56,859 bases of DNA from Kosakonia oryziphila (GTDB taxonomy: Bacteria; Pseudomonadota; Gammaproteobacteria; Enterobacterales; Enterobacteriaceae). Under the pieces are notes generated by a model that saw nothing but the letters and a program-made list of their open reading frames with translations, ran no database searches and was not told the DNA's origin. The stretch spans positions 1-56,859 of the forward strand of contig NZ_FMBC01000032.1 in NCBI RefSeq assembly GCF_900094795.1, in the 5' to 3' direction. Below are positions 8,312 through 17,038 of the stretch, one piece after another. How positions within the stretch are numbered: the stretch's first letter is position 1; every line of letters begins with the position of its first letter. The translations under genes were made by a program, and so were the position numbers.

Positions 8312-8325
8312 TGTAACGGAATGTA
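8312..8325 (-). promoter_or_regulatory. RstA box upstream of asr
   Basis: On the minus strand this reads TACATTCCGTTACA, one mismatch from the RstA consensus TACATNTNGTTACA. It lies about 105 bases upstream of the asr start, where the E. coli and Salmonella asr promoters carry their RstA sites. Confidence 0.7.
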
Positions 8326-8371
8326 CAAATGTGATGTACCGCGCCGAAACGGGGGTTACGGCGCGATGCTG

Positions 8372-9856
8372 TCAGAGATAACGGCGGGTCAAATGCTGGC
8401 GGAAATAATCGGCGTTCAACGCTTCTCCTGTTGCATTTTCAATGAGTTGCGAGGTGCTGAAGCGGCTGCCGTGCTGCCAGATATTTTGCCGCAGCCAGTC
8501 GAACAGGGCGCTAAAATCACCTTGTGCAATGGCCTCATCAAGTGTTGGCAGGGCCACGCGCGCCGCATGGAAGAGCTGTGCGGCGTACATCGCGCCCAGC
8601 GTGTATGAGGGAAAGTAACCAAATCCGCCGTCGGTCCAGTGAATATCCTGCATACAACCATTGCGGTAATTGCCTTCGGTGGAAAGCCCCAGCCAGGCTT
8701 GCATTTTTTCATTCCACAGCGCCGGAATATCCTCCACTTCAATATCGCCATCGATCAGCGCGCGTTCGATTTCGTAACGCAGGATCACGTGCGCCGGATA
8801 GCTGACTTCATCGGCATCAACGCGGATATAGCCCGGTTTTACCCGCTGGTTCCAGGCAATGAAGTTGCCTTCTTCAAAGGCCGGTTGCATACCAAAGCGC
8901 TCGATAATCGCTGGTTGCAGGCGGCGCAGGAACGCGTCGCTGCGCCCTAGCTGCATTTCAAAGAACAGACTTTGCGATTCATGAATCGCCGTGGATCGCG
9001 CTTGCGCGATTGGCTGACCAGCCCAGGCGCGCGGCAGGTTTTGTTCGTAGCGGGCGTGACCGGTTTCATGCACCACCCCGAATAGCGCGCTCAGCAGTTC
9101 ATTTTCGTCGTAGCGCGTGGTAATTCGCACATCTTCCGGCACACCACCGCAGAAGGGATGCGCGCTTACATCAAGACGCCCGCCATTAAAGTCGAAGCCC
9201 AGCACCTGCATTGCCTGCAATCCCAGTTCGCGCTGCACAGCCTGCGGAAACGGCCCCTGTGGCGCAATCAGCGTTTGCTGCGCCTGTTTCGCCACCGCGC
9301 GGTTCAGCAGGTCTGGCAGCCAGCTTTTCACCTCGCCAAACAGTTCATCCAGACGGGCACTGGTCATGTCTGGTTCGAACTTATCGAGCAGTGCATCATA
9401 TGGTGAACTGCCTTTGGCCGCCGCGCGTAAGCCGGCCTCTTCGCGGGCAAGCTTGACCACCTCTTTCAGGTTGACGCTGAAACCCGCCCAGTCATTCGCC
9501 GGACGCTGCGTGCGCCAGGCGTGCTCGCATTTGCTGCCTGCCAGCGACTGCGCTTCGACCAGCGCTTCCGGGAGCAGTGCCGCCTGTTGGTAGTGACGCG
9601 TCATTTCGCGCAGGTTTGCCTGTTCAATATCGTCCAGCGTCTCCTGCTTTGCCGCCTGTAACCACTGCCCGACACGCTTATCCGTCAGAATCTGGTGTTG
9701 CAGTACGTTGAGTTCAGCCAGCGCTTCACCGCGTGCGGCACTACCGCCTGGCGGCATCATGGTGAACATGTCCCAGCTGGCGATGGCGGAGAGGTGGGAG
9801 AAGCGCGACAGGCGCTGGAAAGTGCGGGTGAGTTGCTGGTAGTTCTGCTTGTCCAT
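8372..9856 (-). CDS. M32-family metallocarboxypeptidase (Taq type)
   Basis: A 494-residue cytosolic zinc carboxypeptidase that removes C-terminal residues from peptides. The family's HEXXH zinc site is HETGH at residues 263-267. The family motifs DVRITTRYDEN and HESQSLFFE are also present, the latter supplying the third zinc ligand region. The length agrees with B. subtilis YpwA and thermostable carboxypeptidase 1 (about 500). There is no signal peptide. It sits between asr and ynfM, where E. coli K-12 has no such gene, so it is an insertion in this lineage or a loss in K-12. It reads as a single-gene unit. Confidence 0.93.
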   Translation of the reverse strand: MDKQNYQQLTRTFQRLSRFSHLSAIASWDMFTMMPPGGSAARGEALAELNVLQHQILTDKRVGQWLQAAKQETLDDIEQANLREMTRHYQQAALLPEALVEAQSLAGSKCEHAWRTQRPANDWAGFSVNLKEVVKLAREEAGLRAAAKGSSPYDALLDKFEPDMTSARLDELFGEVKSWLPDLLNRAVAKQAQQTLIAPQGPFPQAVQRELGLQAMQVLGFDFNGGRLDVSAHPFCGGVPEDVRITTRYDENELLSALFGVVHETGHARYEQNLPRAWAGQPIAQARSTAIHESQSLFFEMQLGRSDAFLRRLQPAIIERFGMQPAFEEGNFIAWNQRVKPGYIRVDADEVSYPAHVILRYEIERALIDGDIEVEDIPALWNEKMQAWLGLSTEGNYRNGCMQDIHWTDGGFGYFPSYTLGAMYAAQLFHAARVALPTLDEAIAQGDFSALFDWLRQNIWQHGSRFSTSQLIENATGEALNADYFRQHLTRRYL

Positions 9857-9978
9857 AATGCCTCTGCTTTCGTTAGCGTTTTTCTGTAACTACCTGAAAC
9901 AGTAGCCTGGCTCTCATTTTGCCAGTTTGTACCATAATAGAAGTATAGGGTTTTTACACCCACAGAAGAGACAGCAAA

Positions 9979-10080
9979 ATGACAACCATAAATCCTTTTG
10001 TTTGGATCATTTTTGCTCTGATGACGCTGGATGCAGTGCGTGAACTGGTTGGCGCCAGTTCGATTTTTAGCCTCTTTTAA
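9979..10080 (+). CDS. 33-residue single-helix membrane mini-protein
   Basis: The frame starts MTTINPFVWIIFALMTLDAV and ends SSIFSLF. It has one strongly hydrophobic helix (residues 7-19) and a short amphipathic tail containing DAVRELVG. An AGAGA-type ribosome site precedes the ATG (gaagagacagcaaaATG), and a GC-poor promoter-like stretch with TATAATAGAAG is visible upstream near 9932-9945. It lies between the divergent/convergent ends of the M32 gene and ynfM. I do not recognise it with certainty. Size and composition fit the enterobacterial class of small stress-induced membrane proteins. Confidence 0.6.
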   Translation: MTTINPFVWIIFALMTLDAVRELVGASSIFSLF

Positions 10081-10097
10081 CGCACATCTGCATGGAG

Positions 10098-10123
10098 CAA
10101 AAAAGTCCCGCATACGCGAGACT
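10098..10123 (-). terminator. ynfM terminator
   Basis: On the minus strand AGTCTCGC and GCGGGACT pair (with one G-U) around GTAT, followed by six T. It lies just after the ynfM stop. Confidence 0.75.
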
Positions 10124-10140
10124 CTTCTTCAGTCGTTGCA

Positions 10141-11391
10141 TTAATGCAAACGAGAGTGGATCCTGCTACCCACCAGAATGGCAATCAGCAGCATCAACGC
10201 AATAAAGCCGCCCACGCCATTCCAGCCAAAACTGTGCCAGAAAACCCCGCCCAGCGTCCCGGCCACGCTGGAGCCCAGATAGTAGCAGAATAAATAGAGT
10301 GACGAGGCCTGGCCTTTGGCGCGTCGCGCGCGCGGGCCGATCCAGCTACTGGCGACTGAGTGTGCGGCAAAGAAACCGGTGGTGAATAACAGCATGCCCG
10401 GAAAAATCAGCCACAGCGAAGAAAAAAGGGTCAGCAGCAGCCCGAACAGCATGATGGCGGAAGAACCGATCATCACTGGGCCTCGACCATATTTGCTGGT
10501 CATCGCCCCCGCGCGCGGCGAGCTCCAGGTGCCGGTCAGATAGGCCAGTGACAGCAAGCCGACGACCGTCTGGCTCAGCGACCACGGCGATAGCATCAAG
10601 CGATAGCCAATGTAGTTAAACAGCGTAACGAACGATCCCATCAGCAAAAAGCCTTCAAGGAACAGCAGCGGCAGCCCTTTATCTCGCAAGTGCAAATGGA
10701 GGTTGATCAGCAAGTTTTTCGGTCGCAGCGACGTGGGGCGAAAATGGCGCGATTCCGGCAGGATTTTCCAGAACATCAGCGCTGACGCCAGCGCAAAGCA
10801 GCCAATCACCGCTACTGCAATTCGCCAGTTAAAGAGGTCGGTAAACACGCCGCTAATCAGACGGCCGCTCATGCCGCCAATCGAGTTGCCGCTAATGTAC
10901 AGCCCCATTGAGAAGGCGACAAAGCTCGGATGGATCTCCTCGCTTAAATAGGTCATCCCGACTGCCGCCACACCGCTCAGCGACAGGCCAAGCAACGCGC
11001 GCATCACCAGAATACCGTGCCAGCTTGTCATCATTGTTGACAACAAGGTACAGCAGGAAGCGAGCATCAAGGCGGCAACCATCACCTTTTTGCGCCCGAT
11101 GGCGTCCGACAGCGGGCCGGTAAACAGCAGGCCAATTGCCAGCATGGCGGTGGAAATCGACAGCGAAATACTGCTGCTGGCAGGAGAGACACCAAATTCA
11201 TGGGACAGCACCGGCAAAATCGGCTGCACACAATAGAGCAGGGCAAAGGTTGCCAGCCCGGCGGAGAAGAGCGCCAGCGTGACGCGCATGAATTGGGGAG
11301 TACCACGTTTAATAAATTGTCCCGGCAACGCGACAGGAATTTCGTTGACAACGCTTGCCGGCTCGGTGTCAACGGTTATTGTGCGACTCAC
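10141..11391 (-). CDS. ynfM: Major facilitator transporter YnfM (arabinose-exporter-like)
   Basis: A 416-residue inner-membrane MFS permease with about 12 hydrophobic segments after a 35-residue hydrophilic head. The helix 2-3 loop carries GPLSDAIGRKKVM, the MFS signature. The length agrees with E. coli YnfM (417). It is divergent from the LysR regulator ynfL, 119 bases apart, the usual arrangement of an LTTR and its target. Export of arabinose or related compounds has been suggested in E. coli; the natural substrate is not known. Confidence 0.93.
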   Translation of the reverse strand: MSRTITVDTEPASVVNEIPVALPGQFIKRGTPQFMRVTLALFSAGLATFALLYCVQPILPVLSHEFGVSPASSSISLSISTAMLAIGLLFTGPLSDAIGRKKVMVAALMLASCCTLLSTMMTSWHGILVMRALLGLSLSGVAAVGMTYLSEEIHPSFVAFSMGLYISGNSIGGMSGRLISGVFTDLFNWRIAVAVIGCFALASALMFWKILPESRHFRPTSLRPKNLLINLHLHLRDKGLPLLFLEGFLLMGSFVTLFNYIGYRLMLSPWSLSQTVVGLLSLAYLTGTWSSPRAGAMTSKYGRGPVMIGSSAIMLFGLLLTLFSSLWLIFPGMLLFTTGFFAAHSVASSWIGPRARRAKGQASSLYLFCYYLGSSVAGTLGGVFWHSFGWNGVGGFIALMLLIAILVGSRIHSRLH

Positions 11392-11510
11392 TAGAGATCC
11401 TTACATTCCATACCCGTGATTCTGGCGACGGGCTTACCACAGACATAAGGGTATGAAAGGTGTAATATTCTGTCTAATATATTAATAATCTCAAATAATA
11501 CTTTTAAAAT

Positions 11511-12407
11511 ATGAATATTGAACTGCGTCATCTGCGTTACTTTATCGCCGTTGCCGAGGAACTGCATTTTGGTCACGCGGCAGCGCGGCTTAATATCTCC
11601 CAACCACCGCTGAGCCAGCAGATCCAGTTGCTTGAACAGCAGGTTGGCGCGCGCCTGCTGGCACGCACCAACCGTAGCGTCGCGCTGACGCCTGCTGGCA
11701 AACAGTTTCTTGCCGACAGCCGACAGATTTTAAGCCAGGTCGATGATGCCGCCGCCCGTGCCGCCCGTTTGCATCAGGGGGAGACCGGTGAATTGCGCAT
11801 CGGCTTCACCTCTTCTGCGCCGTTTATTAAGGCGGTTTCCGATACGCTCTCATCGTTTCGCCAGCGCTACCCGGATGTGCATATTCAGACGCGGGAGATC
11901 AATACCCGCGAGCAGATTGCTCCTTTGAATGAAGGCTCGCTGGATTTAGGGCTGATGCGCAATACGCCGCTGCCAGAAACGCTGACATGGGAGGTGATCT
12001 TGCGTGAACCGTTGCTGGCGATGATCCACCGCGACCACCCGCTGGCGGCGCATAAGGCGGTGTCGCTGAAGGAACTGGCGCAGGAGCCGTTTGTCTTTTT
12101 CGATCCGCACGTCGGTACTGGCCTGTATGACGAGATCCTCGGGCTGATGCGACGCTATCAGCTAATACCCACCATAACCCAGGAAGTGGGCGAAGCGATG
12201 ACGATCATCGGGTTGGTGGCGGCCGGACTGGGTGTCTCGATCCTCCCGGCTTCGTTTCATCGGTTGCAACTTAATGAAATGCGCTGGGTGCCGATTATTG
12301 AAGCGGATGCGGTTTCCGAAATGTGGTTGGTGTGGGCAAAACACCATGAACAAGGGACGGCGGCTGCGCGTTTCAGGCAGCAACTTCTGCGTGCCGCAAT
12401 CGGCTGA
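11511..12407 (+). CDS. ynfL: LysR-family regulator YnfL
   Basis: A 298-residue LysR-type regulator (E. coli YnfL 297). The winged helix-turn-helix is at residues 1-60 (LRYFIAVAEELHFGHAAARL, then ISQPPLSQQI). The effector-binding domain runs from about 90 to 290. It is divergent from ynfM and most likely controls it; a T-N11-A LTTR site would be expected in 11392-11510. The inducer is unknown. Confidence 0.93.
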   Translation: MNIELRHLRYFIAVAEELHFGHAAARLNISQPPLSQQIQLLEQQVGARLLARTNRSVALTPAGKQFLADSRQILSQVDDAAARAARLHQGETGELRIGFTSSAPFIKAVSDTLSSFRQRYPDVHIQTREINTREQIAPLNEGSLDLGLMRNTPLPETLTWEVILREPLLAMIHRDHPLAAHKAVSLKELAQEPFVFFDPHVGTGLYDEILGLMRRYQLIPTITQEVGEAMTIIGLVAAGLGVSILPASFHRLQLNEMRWVPIIEADAVSEMWLVWAKHHEQGTAAARFRQQLLRAAIG

Positions 12408-12536
12408 TTTTTACGCATAAGTCATTGCAAAATGTGCTGTAACTCACAAGCCGTGGTAAAAATTTGACGGCGCCTGGTGAAGTGCTTCACCATAGCTGAA
12501 CGTTTATTTCGAAGCGCGAAAATAAGGGAGTCAGAG

Positions 12537-13757
12537 GTGGTTGCTGATAGTCAGCCTGGGCATATTGATCAGATTAAGCAGACCAACGCAGGGGCGGTTT
12601 ATCGCCTTATTGATCAGCTTGGCCCGGTTTCGCGCATCGATTTATCGCGTCTGGCGCAACTCGCGCCGGCGAGCATTACCAAAATTGTGCGTGAAATGCT
12701 GGAAGCGCATCTGGTGCAGGAAACGGAGATTCAGGAGCCGGGCAGCCGTGGGCGTCCGGCGGTCGGCCTGGTGGTAGAGACCGAAGCCTGGCACTATCTC
12801 TCGCTGCGTATTAGCCGCGGGGAGATCTTTCTCTCGCTGCGCGATCTGAGCAGTAAGCTGGTGGTGGAAGACAGGCTTGAACTGTCACTGGTCGATGATA
12901 TGTCGCTGCTGGATCGCATTATTCACCTTATCGACAGTTTTTTTACCCGCCACCAGAGCCGTCTGGAGCGTCTGACCTCGATTGCCATCACGCTGCCGGG
13001 AATCATTGATACCGAGAATGGTATTGTTCATACCATGCCGTTTTATACCGAAGTGAAAGATATGCCGCTGGGTGAAACGCTGGAGAAGCACACCGGCGTG
13101 CCGGTTTACGTGCAGCACGACATTAGCGCGTGGACCATGGCTGAAGCGTTATTCGGCGCTTCACGCGGCGCGCGGGATGTGATTCAGGTGGTGATCGACC
13201 ACAACGTTGGTGCCGGGGTTATCACCGACGGACGTTTACTGCACGCAGGCAGCAGCAGCCTGGTGGAGATTGGACACACGCAGGTGGATCCTTACGGTAA
13301 GCGCTGCTATTGCGGCAACCACGGCTGCCTTGAAACCATTGCCAGCGTTGAAAGCGTGCTGGAACTGGCGCAGTTACGTATGAGCCAGTCGATGAGTTCA
13401 ATGCTGCATCAGAAGCCGTTAACCGTTGAGTGGTTATGTCAGGCGGCACAGCAGGGCGATCTGCTGGCAAAAGATATCATCAGCGGCGTCGGGGCCAATA
13501 TTGGTCGTATCCTTGCCATTATGGTGAATTTGTTCAATCCGCAAAAAATATTGATTGGCTCGCCGCTGAGCAAAGCGGCAGACATTCTTTTTCCCGCTAT
13601 TGCCGATTGCATCCGTCAGCAGGCGTTACCGGCATACAGCAAGCATATTTCCGTTGAGAGTACCCAGTTCACCAATCAGGGCACTATGGCCGGTGCCGCG
13701 CTGGTAAAAGACGCGATGTATAACGGATCTTTACTTATCCGTTTGTTGCAGGGGTAA
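12537..13757 (+). CDS. mlc: Global sugar regulator Mlc (DgsA)
   Basis: A 406-residue ROK-family repressor of ptsG, manXYZ, malT and ptsHI, released when EIICB(Glc) takes it to the membrane. The GTG start at 12537 gives MVADSQPGHIDQIKQ, matching E. coli in start codon and length; the open frame extends upstream without coding character. The helix-turn-helix is at about 25-60 (SRIDLSRLAQLAPASITKIV). The ROK zinc site CYCGNHGCLETIAS is intact at about 257-270. The EIIB-contact and dimer regions are nearly identical to E. coli. It is followed by ynfK on the same strand, as in E. coli. Confidence 0.96.
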   Translation: MVADSQPGHIDQIKQTNAGAVYRLIDQLGPVSRIDLSRLAQLAPASITKIVREMLEAHLVQETEIQEPGSRGRPAVGLVVETEAWHYLSLRISRGEIFLSLRDLSSKLVVEDRLELSLVDDMSLLDRIIHLIDSFFTRHQSRLERLTSIAITLPGIIDTENGIVHTMPFYTEVKDMPLGETLEKHTGVPVYVQHDISAWTMAEALFGASRGARDVIQVVIDHNVGAGVITDGRLLHAGSSSLVEIGHTQVDPYGKRCYCGNHGCLETIASVESVLELAQLRMSQSMSSMLHQKPLTVEWLCQAAQQGDLLAKDIISGVGANIGRILAIMVNLFNPQKILIGSPLSKAADILFPAIADCIRQQALPAYSKHISVESTQFTNQGTMAGAALVKDAMYNGSLLIRLLQG

Positions 13758-13882
13758 CATTTTTACATTGTTATCGCAAAAATTGCGCTACCTCAAGCTG
13801 GGCCGGTGATACTTATCTTAGACTTTCCCCACTGAATTATTCTCCAGGTTTATATTTTCGTAGAACAACGGTGGAAATCGAG

Positions 13883-14578
13883 ATGCTTAAGCGTTTCTTT
13901 GTAACGGGTACAGATACTTCTGTCGGGAAGACAGTAGCAGCCCGCGCGCTTCTTCAGGCGCTGGCTGCCAGCGGCAAAACAGTGGCAGGTTACAAACCTG
14001 TTGCTAAAGGAAGCAAAGAAACGCCGGAAGGGTTACGCAATAAAGATGCGCTGGTACTGCAAAGCGTTTCCTCGCTGGATTTACCTTACCAGGCGATAAA
14101 CCCCATTGCCCTGAGCGAAGAGGAAAGTAGTGTTGCGCACAGTTGTCCCATCAATTACAGCCTGCTTTCCAGCGGCCTGGCCAACCTGTGCGAAAAGGTC
14201 GATCACGTGGTAGTCGAGGGAACCGGCGGCTGGCGCAGCCTGATGAATGATTTGCGTCCGCTTTCCGAGTGGGTAGTACAGGAACAGATGGCGGTAGTGA
14301 TGGTGGTGGGTATCCAGGAAGGTTGCATTAACCATGCCTTGTTGACCGCACAGGCGATTGCCAGCGACGGCCTGCCGCTGATTGGCTGGGTGGCGAACCG
14401 CATCAACCCAGGTCTGGCGCATTACGCTGAAATTATCGATGTGCTGAGCAAGAAACTGCCCGCACCGCTGGTGGGTGAGTTACCCTATCTGCCGCGCGCC
14501 GAGCAGCGTGATTTGGCACAATATATCAATTTGCAGATGGCGACCGGCATGTTAGTCGCCGACCGCATCCTGGCTTGA
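13883..14578 (+). CDS. bioD2: Dethiobiotin synthetase-like BioD2 (YnfK)
   Basis: A 231-residue ATP-dependent carboxylase of the BioD family, exactly the E. coli YnfK length. BioD makes dethiobiotin from diaminopelargonate; BioD2 is the paralogue outside the bio operon. The P-loop FVTGTDTSVGKTVAAR is at residues 5-20, YKPVAKG carries the substrate lysine, and VEGTGGWRSLM matches the Mg/ATP motif. The ATG at 13883 is preferred over 13871 because it starts right before the first strand (MLKRFFVTG). Whether it contributes to biotin synthesis is not established. Confidence 0.93.
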   Translation: MLKRFFVTGTDTSVGKTVAARALLQALAASGKTVAGYKPVAKGSKETPEGLRNKDALVLQSVSSLDLPYQAINPIALSEEESSVAHSCPINYSLLSSGLANLCEKVDHVVVEGTGGWRSLMNDLRPLSEWVVQEQMAVVMVVGIQEGCINHALLTAQAIASDGLPLIGWVANRINPGLAHYAEIIDVLSKKLPAPLVGELPYLPRAEQRDLAQYINLQMATGMLVADRILA

Positions 14579-14583
14579 AAAAA

Positions 14584-14601
14584 GCCTCTCATCTGAGAGG
14601 C
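14584..14601 (+). terminator. bioD2 terminator hairpin
   Basis: GCCTCTC and GAGAGGC arms around ATCT directly after the bioD2 stop, followed by GTTTGC. The T-tract is short, so it may be a weak terminator. Confidence 0.6.
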
Positions 14602-14824
14602 GTTTGCTACGCATCGCTGTAAAGATTCAGTACCGCCACGTTCTGCCCGAACTTAAATACTCTGCGATATATCTTCCTTATTGCGTGCGTTATGGCAACG
14701 GGCGTTACGTGCTGTTATGCCGTATTCGGCAGGGGGAATTGACCTGTAGCAAGTATCCAAAAGCATCCCAGTCAGGGCGGGTAAGTGACGTTGTCACGTA
14801 TAAATGAAAAGAAAATGTGAAAAT

Positions 14825-14842
14825 CCCGGTGGTTGCACCGGG
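14825..14842 (-). terminator. dmsD terminator hairpin
   Basis: On the minus strand CCCGGTG and CACCGGG pair around CAAC, followed by ATTTTC, just after the dmsD stop at 14849. It ends the ynfFGH-dmsD operon. Confidence 0.75.
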
Positions 14843-14848
14843 AAAGGA

Positions 14849-15460
14849 TTAACGAAACAGTGGTTTTTGCGCGACCGGGATCAGTAAGTTAGATTGCCAC
14901 TGCGCGAGCGTCAATTGCGCCAGTTTTCCGGCAGCGCACCAGAATGGATGCTGCGCTTCATCGATAAATACCGTAAGGAAACGCCCGGCCCACGGCAGCA
15001 GATGCCAGGCCAGCAGCCGATCGCAGGCGACGCTATTTCCCTCTTCTGCCAGCCACGCCGCCAGTAGTAACAGCGCACCGAAGTGGTCTTCCGGCTCGTT
15101 TTGTCGGCTATCAAATGCAATATTGTTTTCCCGCATCCACTGGCGCAGTGCCAGCGTGGAATCGCCAAACAACACCGACTCTTTATCCAGCCATACGGAA
15201 CCCCACGGCGGAGCAGGAAGCGCCCACGGACCAATAAACAGGCGCTGCCAGGCTGCAAACAGCGATTCATCGCAGGGCGCGGCGAACCCGGCCACCAACG
15301 GGGCAAGGTCGGTTTGCGGGAGCGGCCACTGTTCCGCCCAGTCGCCCTGGGTGAACGCAGCAATCAGCGGCTGGCACTGCTCGCTCTGCGGCGGATAGTA
15401 AAATAGCGCACCCAGAACACGGGCGGTCACGATAAAATTTTCACAGGTTAAGTCAGTCAT
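14849..15460 (-). CDS. dmsD: Twin-arginine signal proofreading chaperone DmsD
   Basis: A 203-residue cytosolic chaperone (E. coli 204) that binds the Tat leaders of DmsA and YnfE/F and holds export until molybdenum cofactor is inserted. It is all-helical, with the family motif PWGSVWLDKESVLFGDSTL at about 90-108 and EPEDHFGALL afterwards. The ATG at 15460 follows an AGGAT ribosome site and gives the usual N-terminus MTDLTCENF; the longer frame up to 15538 overlaps a repeat. It is the last gene of the ynf operon, whose Tat substrate is YnfF. Confidence 0.94.
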   Translation of the reverse strand: MTDLTCENFIVTARVLGALFYYPPQSEQCQPLIAAFTQGDWAEQWPLPQTDLAPLVAGFAAPCDESLFAAWQRLFIGPWALPAPPWGSVWLDKESVLFGDSTLALRQWMRENNIAFDSRQNEPEDHFGALLLLAAWLAEEGNSVACDRLLAWHLLPWAGRFLTVFIDEAQHPFWCAAGKLAQLTLAQWQSNLLIPVAQKPLFR

Positions 15461-15478
15461 ATTTGATCCTGAAAAACT

Positions 15479-15543
15479 GCCGGATGGCGCTGTGTTTCGC
15501 CTCATGCGGCACACGCAGGCTGAATGAAGCACGGCCATCCGGC
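15479..15543. repeat. REP/BIME element between ynfH and dmsD
   Basis: GCCGGATGGC at 15479-15488 and its perfect complement GCCATCCGGC at 15534-15543 bracket a BIME-like unit. In the ynfH-dmsD mRNA it forms a stem-loop that could protect the upstream message from 3' exonucleases and lower dmsD expression. Confidence 0.8.
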
Positions 15544-15551
15544 GAATATCG

Positions 15552-16409
15552 TCAACCGGAAACGGCGACGCCCCCGGTCATATGCAGCCCATAAAACAGA
15601 CCGCGTCCGATCACTTCCCCGGCGGTGACCAGCACAATGCCAGGCAGCAGGCTGAGCACACGCGGCTGTTTACGCATCACCAGCGGGCAGATCCAGCATC
15701 CCAGACCGAGCGCAACCAGCAGCAAGCGAGCCACCTGCAGCGTAGCGTAATACGGTATCAGTGCGACCGCTTGCTGGATGGAGCTGTGGATCTCGCCCAG
15801 TTGTTGGCTTTGCAACATCACCACGGCAATGCTGGCGATAAACGCCGCAACGCTTAATGCGGCGAAGCGCGAGGCGCGAAAACGGATACCCGCCAGACGC
15901 AGCAGCAGCGCGGCCAGCAACGGGCCGCACACCAGCATGGTCAGGAAAAATGCCGCCGTTGTGTAGCCGTTATGCCAGGTCGGCACGGTGTCGATTTGAT
16001 AGACCTGCGTCATTGTCCAGACAAACAGCACGCCAAGCAACATGCTGATCGCCAGCCAGATGCGGCTTAAGGCAGCCGGCATTTTCCCCAGCCAGCTTAC
16101 CAGCCACCAGAAACCGCCTACAGCGAAGAAGAGAGAGCCGGCAGCGATTTCATTACTGAGCGCCGACGCACCAACGCGATTCAGCGAGTTAAATGCGCGC
16201 AGCGGCGAACCGAGGTGCATCATCGAAGCGATAAAACCAATACCCATCAGCACCCAAAGGAGAAACTGGCTACGTACAATGCGCACTTGTCCGCTGCGAT
16301 CGTCGTTGGCGTTCATCCAGACAATACCGCTTACTATCAGGCCGCCAACCACGCACTGGCCCAGTACGGTGAACAGTACCAGTGGCCACTCATGCCATCC
16401 GTTTCCCAT
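15552..16409 (-). CDS. ynfH: Membrane anchor subunit YnfH (DmsC family)
   Basis: A 285-residue quinol-oxidising membrane anchor (E. coli 284) that holds the YnfFG reductase to the inner membrane and passes electrons from menaquinol. It has eight hydrophobic segments beginning with WHEWPLVLFTVLGQCVVGGL. The ATG at 16409 lies directly next to the ynfG stop at 16411, which supports coupling and rejects the upstream in-frame start at 16451 that lies within ynfG. Confidence 0.94.
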   Translation of the reverse strand: MGNGWHEWPLVLFTVLGQCVVGGLIVSGIVWMNANDDRSGQVRIVRSQFLLWVLMGIGFIASMMHLGSPLRAFNSLNRVGASALSNEIAAGSLFFAVGGFWWLVSWLGKMPAALSRIWLAISMLLGVLFVWTMTQVYQIDTVPTWHNGYTTAAFFLTMLVCGPLLAALLLRLAGIRFRASRFAALSVAAFIASIAVVMLQSQQLGEIHSSIQQAVALIPYYATLQVARLLLVALGLGCWICPLVMRKQPRVLSLLPGIVLVTAGEVIGRGLFYGLHMTGGVAVSG

Positions 16410-16410
16410 C

Positions 16411-17028
16411 TCATACCTCCTGCGGATTAGCCAGATAGCCGGTGGTATCACCCGTCGGGCGGCTATTGGCGTTAGGTTTGATCACGATATTCGGCCGGGT
16501 AAAGTGCGCTGCCGGGAAGGGGGCTACGGCAGCAAGCGAACCATGCTGTTTACGCAGTTCTTCGATTGGACCGAAATCCAGTGCGCGCAGCGGGCAGGAT
16601 TCAACACAGATGGGCTTTTGCCCTTCAGCGACACGATCGTGGCAGCCGTCACATTTGGTCATGTGTCCCTTCGCAGCGTTGTATTGCGGCGCGCCATAGG
16701 GGCAGGCCATATGGCAGTAGCGGCAGCCGATGCAGACATCTTCATCCACCACCACAAAACCATCTTCACGCTTATGCATCGCGCCGCTTGGGCACACTTT
16801 GGTGCAGGCTGGATCTTCGCAGTGGTTGCAGGAGATCGAAAGATAATAGGCAAAGACATTTTGCTGCCAGATGCCATTATCTTCCTGCCAGTTGCCGCCG
16901 GCGTATTCATACACGCGGCGGAAGCTGACATCCGGGGATAAGTCTTTGTAATCTTTACAGGCCAGCTCGCAGGTTTTGCAACCGGTACAACGGCTGGAAT
17001 CGATAAAAAATCCATACTGAGTTGTCAT
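16411..17028 (-). CDS. ynfG: Iron-sulfur electron-transfer subunit YnfG (DmsB family)
   Basis: A 205-residue ferredoxin-like subunit, the exact E. coli length. It has four 4Fe-4S cysteine clusters: CTGCKTCELACKD, CEDPACTKVCPSGAM, CIGCRYCHMACPYGAP and CDGCHDR with CVESCPLRAL. It carries electrons from YnfH to the molybdenum centre of YnfF on the far side. A GAGGAG-type site precedes the ATG and ten bases separate it from ynfF. Confidence 0.96.
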   Translation of the reverse strand: MTTQYGFFIDSSRCTGCKTCELACKDYKDLSPDVSFRRVYEYAGGNWQEDNGIWQQNVFAYYLSISCNHCEDPACTKVCPSGAMHKREDGFVVVDEDVCIGCRYCHMACPYGAPQYNAAKGHMTKCDGCHDRVAEGQKPICVESCPLRALDFGPIEELRKQHGSLAAVAPFPAAHFTRPNIVIKPNANSRPTGDTTGYLANPQEV

Positions 17029-17038
17029 CGGTTACTCC

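Noticed and set aside
14604..14807. 67-residue plus-strand frame between ynfK and dmsD, possible clcB remnant
   Set aside because: No similarity to ClC channels, no ribosome site, and overlapping a terminator. Nothing in the stretch resembles clcB.
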